Origin: Erpobdella octoculata
Lineage: Eukaryota > Annelida > Clitellata > Hirudinida > Erpobdellidae
Length of the DNA: 64,000 nt
Direction of reading: 5' to 3'
Assembly: GCA_963978895.1 (NCBI GenBank)
Contig: OZ022244.1
Location: forward strand, 25,083,692-25,147,691
The notes beneath the pieces are model-generated. The model was not told where the DNA came from. It saw nothing but the letters and a program-made list of their open reading frames with translations, and did no database searches. A program made the position numbers and the translations under genes. Every line of letters starts with the position of its first letter. Position 1 is the stretch's first letter. Of this stretch, positions 32,942-45,487 are shown one piece after another.

Positions 32942-35900
32942 TAATAATAATTTAGAAGTCCCAGTTGCTCGAGCATATAAGTCAAAGTCTTTTTCAATCA
33001 ATTTACCATCCAAATATACAATGCACCTCTTTTAATGATTAGCTGTTTTGAATTGAAAAGAGGCATTCATAGAATACTTTCAGTTTTATAATATCTGAGA
33101 GAATGGCGATATATTTTAGCCATCAATTCCTTTGATTTCAAACTATCTCGGAAATTAAATTTCTTTTTATTTCATCACAAAAATGTTAATTTTCATAATC
33201 AAGCCACATTGTATTATACGAACAAAGAAAGTACAAAACCACGAATTAAAAAAAAATCTAAGAAGATCTCACAATAAGTGGCAGAAGGAAGAACGGCAGA
33301 ACTTTATAAGCCGACAGAGCAGCAAGAACGTACAATTCGGACAACTCCTGTACGGGAAATATGTCACCGGCTGCTTCCCCGAGATTCAGTGCCGACAGTG
33401 CTAAATTTATCCCACCGAACTTCGTCTGGCACACCGATCCTGTGCAGTAGAAAAGAAAACAAAAGAATATGATTTTCAACTATTTACAAAAAACAAAGCA
33501 AACATTGATCAAAACCTATAAGCTTCATGAAAATTATGAAAATAAATTGTATACGGAAAAACTTTGTTAAATGTTTCTCAAATAAATTAAGGCTATCTAT
33601 CTAATAAAATAAATTATCATAAAATTACAACAAAAGAACAACACATCAACCAACCCTGAACATGCATTCTTAACATCTGGTGATATACCCAAGCTGCATC
33701 GGCAGCGGAACTCCTGACGGCTACCACGGTGGCACTCCTACTGAAAACTCCGTCGCCTGCTTTCGACTCGAGCCACGTTCCGACTCTCGCAAAGTGCAAC
33801 AACTGACGAACGGAGTTCCACGCGAGACTCAACCAGAGGTCGAAAAGGGAAGTCGGAAGGGGTCGTCCGAGAGATCTGAGGCAGGAGTTCAAGTGGACGT
33901 AAGCCTCTCCGAAGTTTTCCTGAAAATCAATCAATAAAATACGCAGCACCGACAATGCAAGAACACAACGGAAGCTTGATTTCATGCTTCGTTACACTCA
34001 ACGAGTACACAGATGATCAATCCTCTGTCTCTTTACGTCTTGTCTTCAAAAATTGAAAAAGTTTCATACCTTCTCCATGGAGAATTCCACCTGCCTTCGA
34101 CACCGCCAATAATCAGAAGCGGACTTGGAACTCGACTGAGTGACCGGCTCGCTGAACATCGCCAGTCGTGCTATGACGATGACCGTGAAGAGAGCGTTGA
34201 ACATCCACACGCACAGCGATGAAAACCACCAGGTTTCTGGAGTACCTATCGAACCTTAAAAACAATTAAAATTTCAGAAAATAAACCAATCTCGACGACT
34301 TTACTGTAACGTACAACAAGCGGAGATTATTAACTGACTCTCATTTTTAGGAAAATTAAGTAAAATCCTGTGAGGTTTGTCCAGTTCGCTGGCGAGATGA
34401 TTTCGATCATCGAGAAACGCGGTTCGTCCGGTAATCAGACCCAGCGGATTGACCACAAACATGACGATCATCAAACCGCACAGCAACGCCCTCGACCTGT
34501 CTGCAATTCCGCGAATCAGTCCAAAATCAGGATGGTTCAACAGGAATGAATCTTGAGAATCGCCATCTGTAATTAAACAAGTGAACCGTAAAGAACTTAA
34601 TCTTTCACAAATCCTTTATATTTTGTAATTCAGCAGCTTCTAATTTTTTGCAAATTATTTTTTTGATCATAATAAGTCTATAAAATAGAGAAATATTGAC
34701 CGCAGTTTTCTAAATACTTGTTATGTAAAGTATGTGAGGATGGAAAGTTGAAGAAACTTTCAAATCGACATAGAAAAAACAAAGTTTTTATTATAAATCT
34801 TTGATTTGAGAAAATAATTATTGATTTCTTTGAATGAACTAAAAACAGATTGTTTCTCAGAAGAAACTTGGTCATTTTTTAAAAATTTAATGAATTTAAT
34901 TTTGCATTTTATTTAAATTTTGTCTAATCAATCAAAAAATGTAATAGAATACTTTGTCATTGTCAACAACTAAATACACCAAATTTTAACTCGATTGGAT
35001 GATGAGAAGTATGTTTTTAAACATCACAAGGTGACCAACGGATGCCTCAAGCAAGCAATCTAGCAAACACAGCGAATTTAATAAAAAGATTAAAAAAGCC
35101 TTTAAAAATTAAACCCACAGCTTTTAAGGGACACAAGTAGAATGCCCTTGGTGATTTCTAACAAATACTTCATTAAATACCAATTATCTAATTATCTTAT
35201 TTTATTTATCCACCTAAACACAAAACAATTCAAACCTTGAGAAATATCAGCATTAGCTTCGGGACTTGACGGAAAGTAATCATCGCTACCAGAAAACGCA
35301 TCATCATTTGAGCTTGGAGGAGTTGGAACGTCAAGAGACAGAGGTGCACCTAATTTCCACAACGATTAAAAACAATAACAAAGATATTCATAAAAGAAAT
35401 CTCATCGGTATTTCTTCATAATACAAGCAAATAGGTAGGTATATTTATAATATAAGCAAATACACCAAGACCTGGTAGGTACTTTCCAGATTTCAAACTT
35501 TTAATTTCTTCCTTCAACCTTGTATTTGAATTCTGCAAATATCTGATGTAGTCGATTGCTTTCTTTAAAATTGAAGATTTGTTCAACTGCATAGAAAATT
35601 AAATGAATAAATAAAATTTTTCTAACAATATCAAGTTCATTGCATCAATATTGAAACAAAATTAGATAATACGTTTTACTAATATTTTTCATCATCCCAT
35701 TTTTTTACTTATATTTTTTTTGACAATGTTTAACGTGGCGTTAATCGTTAGACTTCTAGGCCACGAAGAAAGGGTTCTTTGCAGAGGCAGCCATTTATAG
35801 GCGCCTACCCCTTTAGCAGTGCGAGTGAACTCCTTGCTTAAGGGAGTTACACTGTTGAAGCCGGTGAGGCTCGAACTGCCGACCTAATGATCGACAGGCG

Positions 35901-36207
35901 AACGCTCTACCGCTCTGCCACCAGCGCCTCTAAATTATATATAACAGCACACCAAAATCCAAACATTGTCATATATGCCCGTGTTCTGTAAGCGTATGTT
36001 GTATATATTATACTAGCAGGATCATCCAGCATTGCCGAGTTTTTTTTTAAGGTTTTTCTCATTTTTGTTCATAAACCATAAAATAATGAACCGATATTTA
36101 TTTTTAATGGCTCAAAATCCCTTCTCCTTATTAAAGACTACCTCCATGCAGAAATTCATTTAAATTGCTCCAGCGGTTCGGGTGTGATAAGCTAACACAC
36201 ATTGACT

Positions 36208-36242
<35 letters not shown>

Positions 36243-38745
36243 ATATATATAGATACACAAACTAGCAAACCTTTGCTTCCTTGCCAACGATGAGTTCTTT
36301 AAGTTCAACGAGACGATTATTTATACTCAATCTGTATCTCTTTTCGATTGCATTGTGAGTCGTTCTTTTCTTACCGACCGGTCCACAGAACATCCTGTTG
36401 TTGGCAATTCTTGCAATGGGAACCTTCGTGGATACATGATAAATACAGTTAAAATTGAGCCAACAATATAAAAACTACTCCCAACCACCCTCCACCTATT
36501 AAACAGAAACAGGTATTTAAACTTTTTATAATATTTTGTTTAATTTTAAAGCACTTTAAAAATTGAAAATAAAATTGTAAAAATTTTTAATTGTAACTTT
36601 ATCATTTATGTCCTTGTTCTGAAGGGGCATTGCTGCTTTGTTCGATCCTGCAGAGAGTGCTTCTGTAGTGATACTGGTGCTAACTGGCAGTGGAACTAGT
36701 TGAACCGGAGCTCCCGAGTTAGACTGACAAACTGGAGCAGGGACTCTGTTAACTGGAAGTAGTGGATCTGCAGTGTTTTGCTGCACGTGCTGAAAATGTT
36801 CGGATAGCATATTGTATTGAGTGAATGTCGGAGAGTTATCATAGTACAGTATAATTAAAAAAAAAAAAACGTCTATTTCCAATTTCATAAAATATTATTA
36901 AAATGAACAAAAGATCAACCAAAACCATATTTCTGTTGGATAAATGCTAGTTAGTGCTTGGATAAAAAATCAAAGCATAAAAAATCATAAAACACTATTA
37001 AAATTATATTAAAAAAAAAACAGCCAAAAGTTTCCTGCCTTGTGTTTTTGTTCTTGACCAGATAAATCAGAGTTCATGATGAGCTGAGGTAGTGAAACAG
37101 TCTGTTGAACTACGGGGTTCTGCTGAACCTGATGTACAACTATGTTGGGACTGAAGAAAGGCTGAGGTGGCTTCGTTGCTTGCGGCAACGCCTGCTGCTG
37201 GAAAACGAGTGGTTTTTGATCTTGGTTGATGAAATGGAATTGAATAGCTGGTTGACCTTGGTTCTGGATGCCACTCGTGTTGTACATGTTGCCTGGAATC
37301 GTCTGTACGTAATTAATGGAATTTGAGTGAACGTCTCCATTGGTTAACTGATTTTGCAACTGAAAATAATTAAAATAGTTGTCAATCATATCACAACTGA
37401 ATAACCTTTTATTTTAAAAAAATCATTATTTGTAAATAATTTCTACCAATGTCATTTTATATAAAAAAAAATTCCCACGCTTCAAATTAGCATAAAATAT
37501 TAAAACTGTGAAAGATTAAATATTAAAACAGACCATGAAAGAGCCGCCTTGGTCGGCAGATCCAAAAAAATTAGCGACTTGCTTGTGATTATTCATATTG
37601 TGACTAAAATTAAGAGACGATCGAGGTTCAACGACAATCACTTGCTGTGGAACAACTTGTTGATGACCAATAAATTGTTCAGCTTGATGATTAAGATTCC
37701 CCATCCTCGATGGCATGGCAACATTGAGAGAGGACTCGAACTTGGTGGTGTCGGCCTGAGAAGATCCGAGGATCAGTGCCGTCTGCTGCTGTTGAGAGGG
37801 GGACAGGAATTGTTGAAGTTGCTGAAGCTGTTGAAACTGTTGCTGCTGCAGCTGTTGTTGCTGCAGTTGCTGTTGTTGCTGTTTTTCACTTTTAGCTAAA
37901 TTGAGAAGCTGCATAATCAAATTGGCAGAAGATGAATTATTTTCATCATTAGGAACGAGCCTATTCACGGGCTGTTGTTGTTGATGCATAAATGTTGTTT
38001 CAACATGATTATTGACCATTTGCGGATGGCTGAACAGCATAGAAGGTTCCGACGAATTATTTTGCGTAGCAGTGACAAACTGTGAGCTGCATTCGTTGTT
38101 CTGAGGAAAGAATTCTGCTTTTATACCTGAGATGAGCTCCTGATCAATATCTGAAGAGGATGACTCTTGTCCAATGAATGATAAAAGATCTGGAACAAAT
38201 AATACCAGAAATGTATTTCATATACAAATTTAGAGATAGATGAACGGATTAATAAATTACGTCAGCCATGCAATCGTCCAACAATGAAGTCTTCTAAAAA
38301 CGTAACAAGAATTGAAATTACCTTCAATAAGTTAGGATAATTTTGCATTCAGTAGTCACGTTACGAACCTTTCCCTAACCAACTCAACCCGTCAAAGTAA
38401 ATGATTCCCCTATCCGCCACCCAGAAAATAATAATCTTGGTTTACATTTCTGAAATAACCTTTAATTTTTTGTTGGTGGAGCTTGGGCATTCGGTTTTAT
38501 TTATTTTGTCGATGCAACCTTTCGATCGTGATTACCCACCCTACCTACCATCTAATTTTGTCAGTTTATCAAATAATTCAAATGTGAAAAAGTTATCTGT
38601 ACACAAAAAACACAAATAACAAACCATTGATATCGTCAAACACGTCCATCTGGGAGTTGTCGGATGAAACTACTAAATCAGATGAATTCTGGAAGAACAA
38701 TTCATTCCCAGAACTGTTATTGTTTAAAGACCGAGAGTTATCCAT
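30276..38745 (-). CDS. SREBF: Sterol regulatory element-binding protein (SREBP), complete
   Basis: Nineteen exons: 38625-38745, 37534-38189, 37039-37359, 36598-36789, 36271-36423, 35472-35586, 35236-35349, 34339-34566, 34070-34254, 33655-33919, 33273-33439, 32675-32834, 32020-32134, 31848-31915, 31568-31709, 31301-31484, 30933-31151, 30702-30804 and 30276-30535; 1255 residues, all in phase. It is a membrane-bound bHLH-zipper activator of lipid synthesis genes, released by S1P/S2P proteolysis under SCAP control. The N-terminus is acidic, then poly-Gln (exon 2). The bHLH has HNAIEKRYR with the SREBP-specific Tyr; the zipper starts [24 protein letters not shown] (about 580) precedes TM1, which has the NP pair needed by S2P. 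RILL (about 624-627) is a likely S1P site, 14 residues before TM2. The C-terminal SCAP-binding part has [27 protein letters not shown] and a LEKLGD-like VFEKFGDKK. Exon 3 uses a GC donor. The exon 3/4 and 16/17 junctions are least certain. Confidence 0.94.
35738..35934 (-). repeat. tRNA-derived SINE, second family, in an SREBP intron
   Basis: On the minus strand GCGCTGGTGGCAGAGCGGTA (A box) is followed by GGTCGGCAGTTCGAGCC (B box). The body ends GTGGCCTAGAAGTCTAACGA then TTAACGCCACGTTAAACATT. The same 3' end is found at 42857-42906. Confidence 0.75.
36012..36253 (-). mobile_element. Non-autonomous Helitron-like element in an SREBP intron
   Basis: On the minus strand it starts TCTATATATATTTATATGTA (TA-rich) then AAGTCAATGTGTGTTAGC, and ends with a hairpin-like CTCGGCAATGCTGGATGATC followed by CTGCTAGT. 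Both termini fit the Helitron layout (5' TC, 3' CTAGT after a hairpin). The TC start lies only about 17 bases beyond the exon 5 donor. Confidence 0.6.
38351..38556. mobile_element. Degenerate MITE-like element in SREBP intron 1
   Basis: The left end CAGTAGTCACGTTACGAAC also occurs, with changes, near 7906. The right end, reversed, reads GTAGGTAGGGTGGGTAATCA then CGATCGAAAGGTTGCATCGA, resembling the terminal repeat of the MITE at 52112-52272. Confidence 0.35.
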
Positions 38746-38870
38746 AATTATAAAATATTGACATCAACAAAACAGAAGGAAATTGAACGAAAACCCTTTA
38801 ACTTAACGAACGCATTGAGCACCGTTTCTTCACAACAACAAACAACGTCAGTGGTCTGAGCAGAAGACGA

Positions 38871-38904
38871 CCAATCACCGTTTAGTGGCGCCATGTCATG
38901 TGAC
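38871..38904 (-). promoter_or_regulatory. Candidate SREBP promoter elements
   Basis: CCAAT (38871-38875) and an E-box palindrome GTCATGTGAC (38895-38904) lie 126-160 bases upstream of the SREBP start codon. Palindromic CAYGTG boxes are bound by MITF/TFE-type and SREBP bHLH factors, so autoregulation is possible but not shown. Confidence 0.28.
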
Positions 38905-39079
38905 CATCATCTAAAAATAGTCGTGCTATATGCATGCTGTCGTAAAAAGCGTAAAATTTCTGTAGTAAGCAAGATCTAATCCAATTCATAAATCTTGATC
39001 CGCAAGGCGATTGACCCGGCATTTCGCCAGCTTCTCTCATACCCAAAGAATTGAAATGCAATGCGTGGGTACAGGAGAA

Positions 39080-39195
39080 CTAGTCGGTTGTCAGCAAATA
39101 CTCGAGCCAACTAGTCGCCGCCCAACTAGTCACAAGGACAGCTAAATTGCCACTTGCCAGTCCAACTAGTCACCGGTCAGCTAGTCGCTGGCCAT
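39080..39195. repeat. CCAACTAGTCGCC-type short repeat
   Basis: Five or six copies of AACTAGTCRCC-like units. A reversed set lies at 50685-50765. Confidence 0.6.
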
Positions 39196-39199
39196 CCGG

Positions 39200-41080
39200 C
39201 CAAAATTGTTTTGTCATCGTGGATCTTTGTCATAGTGGGCGGTCACCCACTACACCAGAGGCGGCGATTGAGGGGGCAGGGGCGTCATTTCAGCAAAACC
39301 TTGGGGGAAGGGACAAAAAAATGTTCAAACCCACAAATTCCAAAATTTTATCTTCGTAATGCTATACTTTTCCTCCTAAAATAGAAAATAGTTAATAACT
39401 GAGGGAGGGGGGGGGGGTATTCATAAATACTTTTTCCAAAAAATTCAGAGCCTTATACTCTTTCCCCTAAAGAAAAGTTTTAGCCAGTGGCGGATTTATG
39501 GGGAACCAACGTCGTGCGCTCGCATTTTGTTCCTCTCAACAATTTTTTTTATTAACTTATCATTGCTTTTCAAATTGTCAGATGCATATCTATATAAGCA
39601 AAATTGTAACTGTTCGTTTGTTATATGCCAGAGAAAATAGAAAAAATTCAGGAAATAATTTTACTATATATCTATGAATTTTACACTGTTCAAAAATTTG
39701 CAGTAACAATGAATGCCGTTGCTGATGAAAAACTAGCAATTCCACAACGTAGACAGCCTCTAAAAGCTCTATAAAAAGCGTTTTTTAAATGTTCACATTG
39801 ATTGACTGAAAAAAAAGTTGAAAACACAACACCTCAAGAATATTATAATATTATATTATTGTTCATTTTTGAATTTTTGGACAAAATGGAAAATCATATG
39901 ACAGACAACCTATAAAACCCCAATTAATGTTTCATTTTTGCTGTGTATAATTTTATATATCAAAATCTTCAAAATCTCACAGGAATACATGAGAATATAT
40001 TAAAATCTTACTTTGAAGCTGATATATTATCACCTGTTGTTTTATTTACCAAATATTAAGACTATGAAAATGGATGTTGCTATTTTTTGAGTATTTATTG
40101 AATTACTTGCCTAGTTTGTGTCAGTGGTTTTGATTTTTTGAGCAAATTTTGTACACTCTTAAAGTTAAAATTACCAGTTATGTAGGTGGAGTTGCTTTAG
40201 GACAGAGTCTGTGTTATAGTGAATCAACAACATTCACTCGTAGTTTGTGACTGAGAAATCAATTGACATTATGCCACGTTGCAAATTATCAAAATTGAGC
40301 TATAGCAGTTACATGTATTTAATTTTTTTCTTTAAATGTTTTGTATAGTTACTGGGTGGTCTTGACATGTTTCATTGAATTTGTGTTATTATTGGTGTAA
40401 AAACATTGCCGGTTGAGTTCATCTATTAAACTTAACTTGCAAAGCCTTGCACGGGCCAATTTTTTGAGGCACGGTCTGTTATATAGGCACAAAATCCCAG
40501 GCCCGGTTTTTTCGTTTTTACAAGCACAACATACCACGACTCGGCACTTTGTCTTTGGCCCGTACTGAAAACCCTAAGACGAAGTCCAGTTTTGAAATTT
40601 AGTAACTTTGATCATTGCTGTTTGGGTACAATTTGGTTTAGGTTGCATTGATGATGAATTGACAAAATACAGTGAGCAAATATTTACAAATATTTTAAAG
40701 TTTTTAAATAAAAGTCAAAAACTGAAATTATACAATGCATACTACTTATTTGCTAACGCACAGCAGTTTCCATGGTTCCCAAAATAGTTTCCAGCTTTGA
40801 TAGCTACCTTTCTATAAAAAAAAAATACAATTCCAAAAACGTATACACTTTTTGTAAACGCTGAAGGCCCGGGAGGAGGTAGTCACAGTTACTTTTTTTA
40901 AATACTTTTCTCCAAAAATGTGGTAAATAATTTTTCAAAAAATAATTTTTTTTTGAAAATTCTTGGGAGGGGAAATTGCCTATTCAAAAATGGTCTTTTT
41001 TTAGAAAAACCTAAGTTTTCAAATCATTTTAGATGAATGCAAAATATAAAAACTGGAGAAGTTTACAAATCGTTCAAGTC
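39200..41080. other. Intergenic, degraded repeats
   Basis: CAGAGGCGGCGATTGAGGGG (39258) and CAGTGGCGGATTTATGGGG (39484) look like hAT-type terminal repeats. Neither has a clear partner, so they are probably solo or eroded ends. No gene is recognised. Confidence 0.45.
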
Positions 41081-41082
41081 AC

Positions 41083-41088
41083 TTTATT
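41083..41088 (-). terminator. Polyadenylation signal AATAAA for the basic microgene
   Basis: On the minus strand AATAAA occurs about 185 bases after the stop codon of the 41272-41550 gene, beyond a (CTT)n/(GAA)n tract (41218-41245). It is the nearest canonical signal. Confidence 0.4.
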
Positions 41089-41271
41089 AAAAGTACGTTT
41101 ATTGAAGATATTTGTTTAAAAAAAGACCAATTTAAAAGTAAACGAATTCGAGGAGATAAAAAAAGGAGAAAAGGTTGTTCGTCGATAGATGTCAGACAAA
41201 TCATTATTGACTTCTGTCTTCTTCTTCTTCTTCTTCTTCTTCTTCGAGAGAGAGAGAGATGGGCGGAAAAT

Positions 41272-41550
41272 TTACTTAGGAAGGTAGCACTTTATTCTGG
41301 CCTTTCCCTTGCATGCCTTTCCTTTTGATCTTTTGCTACTCCTTCTTCGACTGCTTCCCTTCTTTTTACAGCTCGAGCGAGACCTGTCGTCGGTCTTTTT
41401 CGTTTCAACTTCAGATTTCTGAAAATTATAAGAAAACACAATTTCAATTTAATTGTTTTTGCAGAGTAATCGGATTCAATCTAAACAGTTTACTGGTGCA
41501 GTAAATTTAATTTCTTCTATTGTATCGAACGTTCTTACTTGAGTGTCCAT
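41272..41550 (-). CDS. Small, very basic Ser/Lys/Arg/Cys-rich protein, protamine-like (candidate)
   Basis: Two exons: 41539-41550 (MDTQ, only 12 coding bases) and 41272-41418, joined in phase at CAA|gtaagaac...ttttcag|AAA. The product is 52 residues. It opens with a short acidic patch (SEVETKKTDD), then SRSSCKKKGSSRRRSSKRSK and GKACKGKARIKCYLPK, with three Cys. A TATAAAAG box (41581-41588) lies about 35 bases before the ATG, and an AATAAA lies downstream. Composition and size resemble protamines and other sperm nuclear basic proteins, which wrap DNA in the sperm nucleus, and Cys could cross-link. A ribosomal or antimicrobial basic peptide is an alternative; there is no signal peptide. The gene is short, so chance assembly is possible, but TATA box, start, consensus splice sites, stop and poly(A) signal all line up. 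Confidence 0.5.
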
Positions 41551-41580
41551 CTTCAAAAAATATCGCTTTGCTAAAATACA

Positions 41581-41588
41581 CTTTTATA
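41581..41588 (-). promoter_or_regulatory. TATA box of the basic microgene
   Basis: On the minus strand TATAAAAG, in the context GGCATATAAAAGTG, lies 31-38 bases upstream of the ATG at 41550. It implies a very short 5' UTR. Confidence 0.45.
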
Positions 41589-41971
41589 TGCCGTAGTATA
41601 CTATGCAAGCTATATCAGAATAGTTGTTTATTTTTGTGTCGGCTATTTATTTGAGTTACTACAATTTTATTGGACCACGGATCGAATGAGATTACGCAAA
41701 CCATAACGTCATTTATTAAATAAATATGAAGACACGCAAAGAAAACATATTTTTTTGCTTTTTTTTTACAAAAATTTAATAAATTTTTTTTATTGAACAA
41801 CAAATCTAATTATAAGAATAATTCTAAAATTTAATATATCCGATCACAATATATATGTATTTTTGTTTTTTGTTAACAAAAGATATTTGGATGTGTATTA
41901 AATAAAATTTTAATTTCTAATAGAAGATTTTCTTACACTATAAAAGTTCATTTTGATAGATTGGTTGATTA

Positions 41972-42821
<850 letters not shown>

Positions 42822-42856
42822 ACAAACCTATTCAATGTTTTTTCTTTTCATTTTAT

Positions 42857-42906
42857 TTTGACGATCTTTAACGTGGCGTTAGTTGGATGACTTCTAGGCT
42901 ACGAAG
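42857..42906. repeat. SINE 3' end fragment
   Basis: GACGATCTTTAACGTGGCGT and GACTTCTAGGCTACGAAG match the terminal 50 bases of the SINE at 35738-35934. Confidence 0.6.
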
Positions 42907-42909
42907 TCA

Positions 42910-44490
42910 TTTTTTATTACATAACAATTAGTTTCTTATATTTGTAACATTCATAATTGCTTGAATATCAACTCCGATTTGCTTTTGCGAGTCAGTCCCA
43001 AGCAAGAGTAAAAGAAAGAGAAAACTGATCTAATAATGATCCGCAACAGGCTAGTTTTTAGAGTTGAAGATCTGTGGATAGAGGTTATAATGATTATAAT
43101 GAGTCCTGGTTTTTTAAACATTTGTCGGCACAAAGCACAAATTAGACTTGATTCTCCGTGAAAAAATAGGCAGTGATGGTTTATAAAAATTCTCTAAAAC
43201 CAAACAAAATGTATCTAATTGAGGTCGGGGGTGTCCATAAATGGCGTCACCCGATTAGAGGAGAGAGATCAGACAATTGAGATAAGGTGTGACGAAGAAG
43301 GGAAGGGGGTTGAAATAAGAAATATGACGTCCCTTTAAATAAATATAATTATTCTCCCAAGTAAGTCAAATAAACAGACAATTGATTATTAAACAATAAC
43401 AACTTCAATTAATTTAATTTTTTTGTCATAATATTTTTTAATATTTATAAATTTATAGCCATCATTGAATGCTTAAAAGAGTTTTTGAGTGATTTTGAGA
43501 AAAGAGGTTAGATGATTGTGATGTAATATTTGTGACAAAATGTGACAAGGGGAGTGTGACAAGAGGGGTTGGGTCAAAAACACAAAAACAAAGCATTTAC
43601 AAATTCCACGCCAGATTTGTATAAACTGCCAAATGAAAATCGACTAAGCATAAAAATAAACTATTAAATGATTTTTTTTTCAAATATGTATTCAAATCAA
43701 ATTCAAATTTATTTAACGCCAATGTCGTAAACGAATATATGCAAATAATTTCAATCGATCTATGAAATTTGAAAAAAATAAATGTTTTTCCTTTTAACTA
43801 ATTTTAATTAAATTATGGCGTGGCTCTGGTTCTGGCTTACCCACCCATGTACTAGTATATTATACAGGCAAATATTTAATTACATATGTTAATATTTAAC
43901 TCTTAAACACACTTCAAACGTTTGTAAATAGTTCTGTGTAGTAAGCGACATTAACAATTATAATAAGCCTAGTTAATTGTTTTACCTATTATTATATTTG
44001 TATTTTACAGTTGCATCTAACATCCTGGTTTTTACCGTTTAATAGAGCTGTCAGAAATGGGAGAGAAAACCTGCCCGGATACCCGTGGCGGTTTTCGGGT
44101 GGGTATACCCCGGTGCCTGTTAGATCCGAAATTTATTTTAAAAAGAACTAGATAAGATGAAATTTCCAACTTTGTTGTCTTGTTAAACCGATATTTGGTA
44201 TATTGTATTCTACGTATGATTAAGATTGTTTGAATTTGTTACATATATTGCAATACCAGTTCGTTAACAGAAACACAACAATGAGATGAGATATAGGCCT
44301 AATTCATTTCTGATTAATAACTAATGAACCTTAAAATATAGTCATTATGCATTTAAATTGTCAAATGAAATTTGTATAGCGTTTCCTTGATCCTTACAGC
44401 GAAAGCTGTCACGAAGTTGATGAACTCACGCAAAACCGAACACATTTCATGTTCACAATTTCCGAAGAGATTACGTTCGTCTTCGGTATA
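42910..44490. other. Intergenic, no gene recognised
   Basis: AT-rich sequence. GGGTGTCCATAAATGGCGTC (about 43228) resembles wording common in dispersed repeats. No supported coding region. Confidence 0.5.
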
Positions 44491-44498
44491 TAGGTACT

Positions 44499-44974
44499 CA
44501 TAGGCGTAGACTTCGGGAGGGGGTAACGGGGCAAACTGCCCCCCGGATCAAATCTTGCCCCCCCCCCCCCGGGAAAAGTGTCTGCCCCCCGGAAAAATTA
44601 GGAATATTGCATTTTTAATAATGTATGGGTGTTTACATATGCATTATTTCCCTATTCATGTGCAAGCCGGAGAAAAAAGACAAATTACAATGAAGCAGAC
44701 GAGGTTAAAGGTTGTTACTTTAATGAACAGTCATAAAGAAATCGCAAAAAATGATATTAACCTTTTAATCGATGACTTCATTGAAAAAATAACATTAATA
44801 CCACTTTTATAAAAATAAAATAAGTTGTTGAATAACATGTCGGCAACTGCCTTTTCTTAGATTTAATTTAAAGCCTCATGGTCAGCGATTTCTAATAAAT
44901 TCATTTGACGGAAAAGTTGCTCCGAGTTTTGCCCCTTGCCCCCCCCCCGGGAAAATGGAAACTCTACGCCCATG
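44499..44974. mobile_element. Non-autonomous hAT-like element with 8-bp target duplication
   Basis: The left end is CATAGGCGTAGACTTCGGG and the right end, reversed, is CATGGGCGTAGAGTTTCC. They are flanked by 8-bp TAGGTACT (44491-44498) and TAAGTACT (44975-44982), matching at 7 of 8 positions. The 476-bp interior has C/G runs inside each end and no transposase. Eight-base duplications and GGCG-containing ends fit hAT elements. Confidence 0.7.
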
Positions 44975-45487
44975 TAAGTACTATATATCCAGCAGTCGAG
45001 AACGTACATTAAGAAGTTACAGATGCCGCCATTATACATATTAGTCCAGGTCAAAATATACGTGTTTAATATTTGAAAAAACGTTAATCTTAGCAGATCC
45101 AAGCCGAATTTTTCCTCGTCTCGGTGGTTTCATGTGTATAAACAGTAACCGTTGTGTACACGCTACAAATGGTTGGTTTTTTTTTAATTTGTTATAAATT
45201 TCCCATATCTGTCTAGTTCCATATTTGATCTGTTTGTGGACATAGATATCAGTCGTATATTATGTTTGCCTTTTTTAATATTTTTACAAGAAATAAAACA
45301 TAAATAAAATATCAGAGCTGTCTATCGCACAAAGATCATAAGAATAATGATAGTAAATTGTTCTTAAAGGCTAAAAATAACTAATACGATTTGCATATTG
45401 AAAACAACAAAGTCTTCTTGTAACGTCATCAAATAAAACTAAAAACTAAAAGTGAATTCATTGTATACAATTTTGTTGATCAACAAA

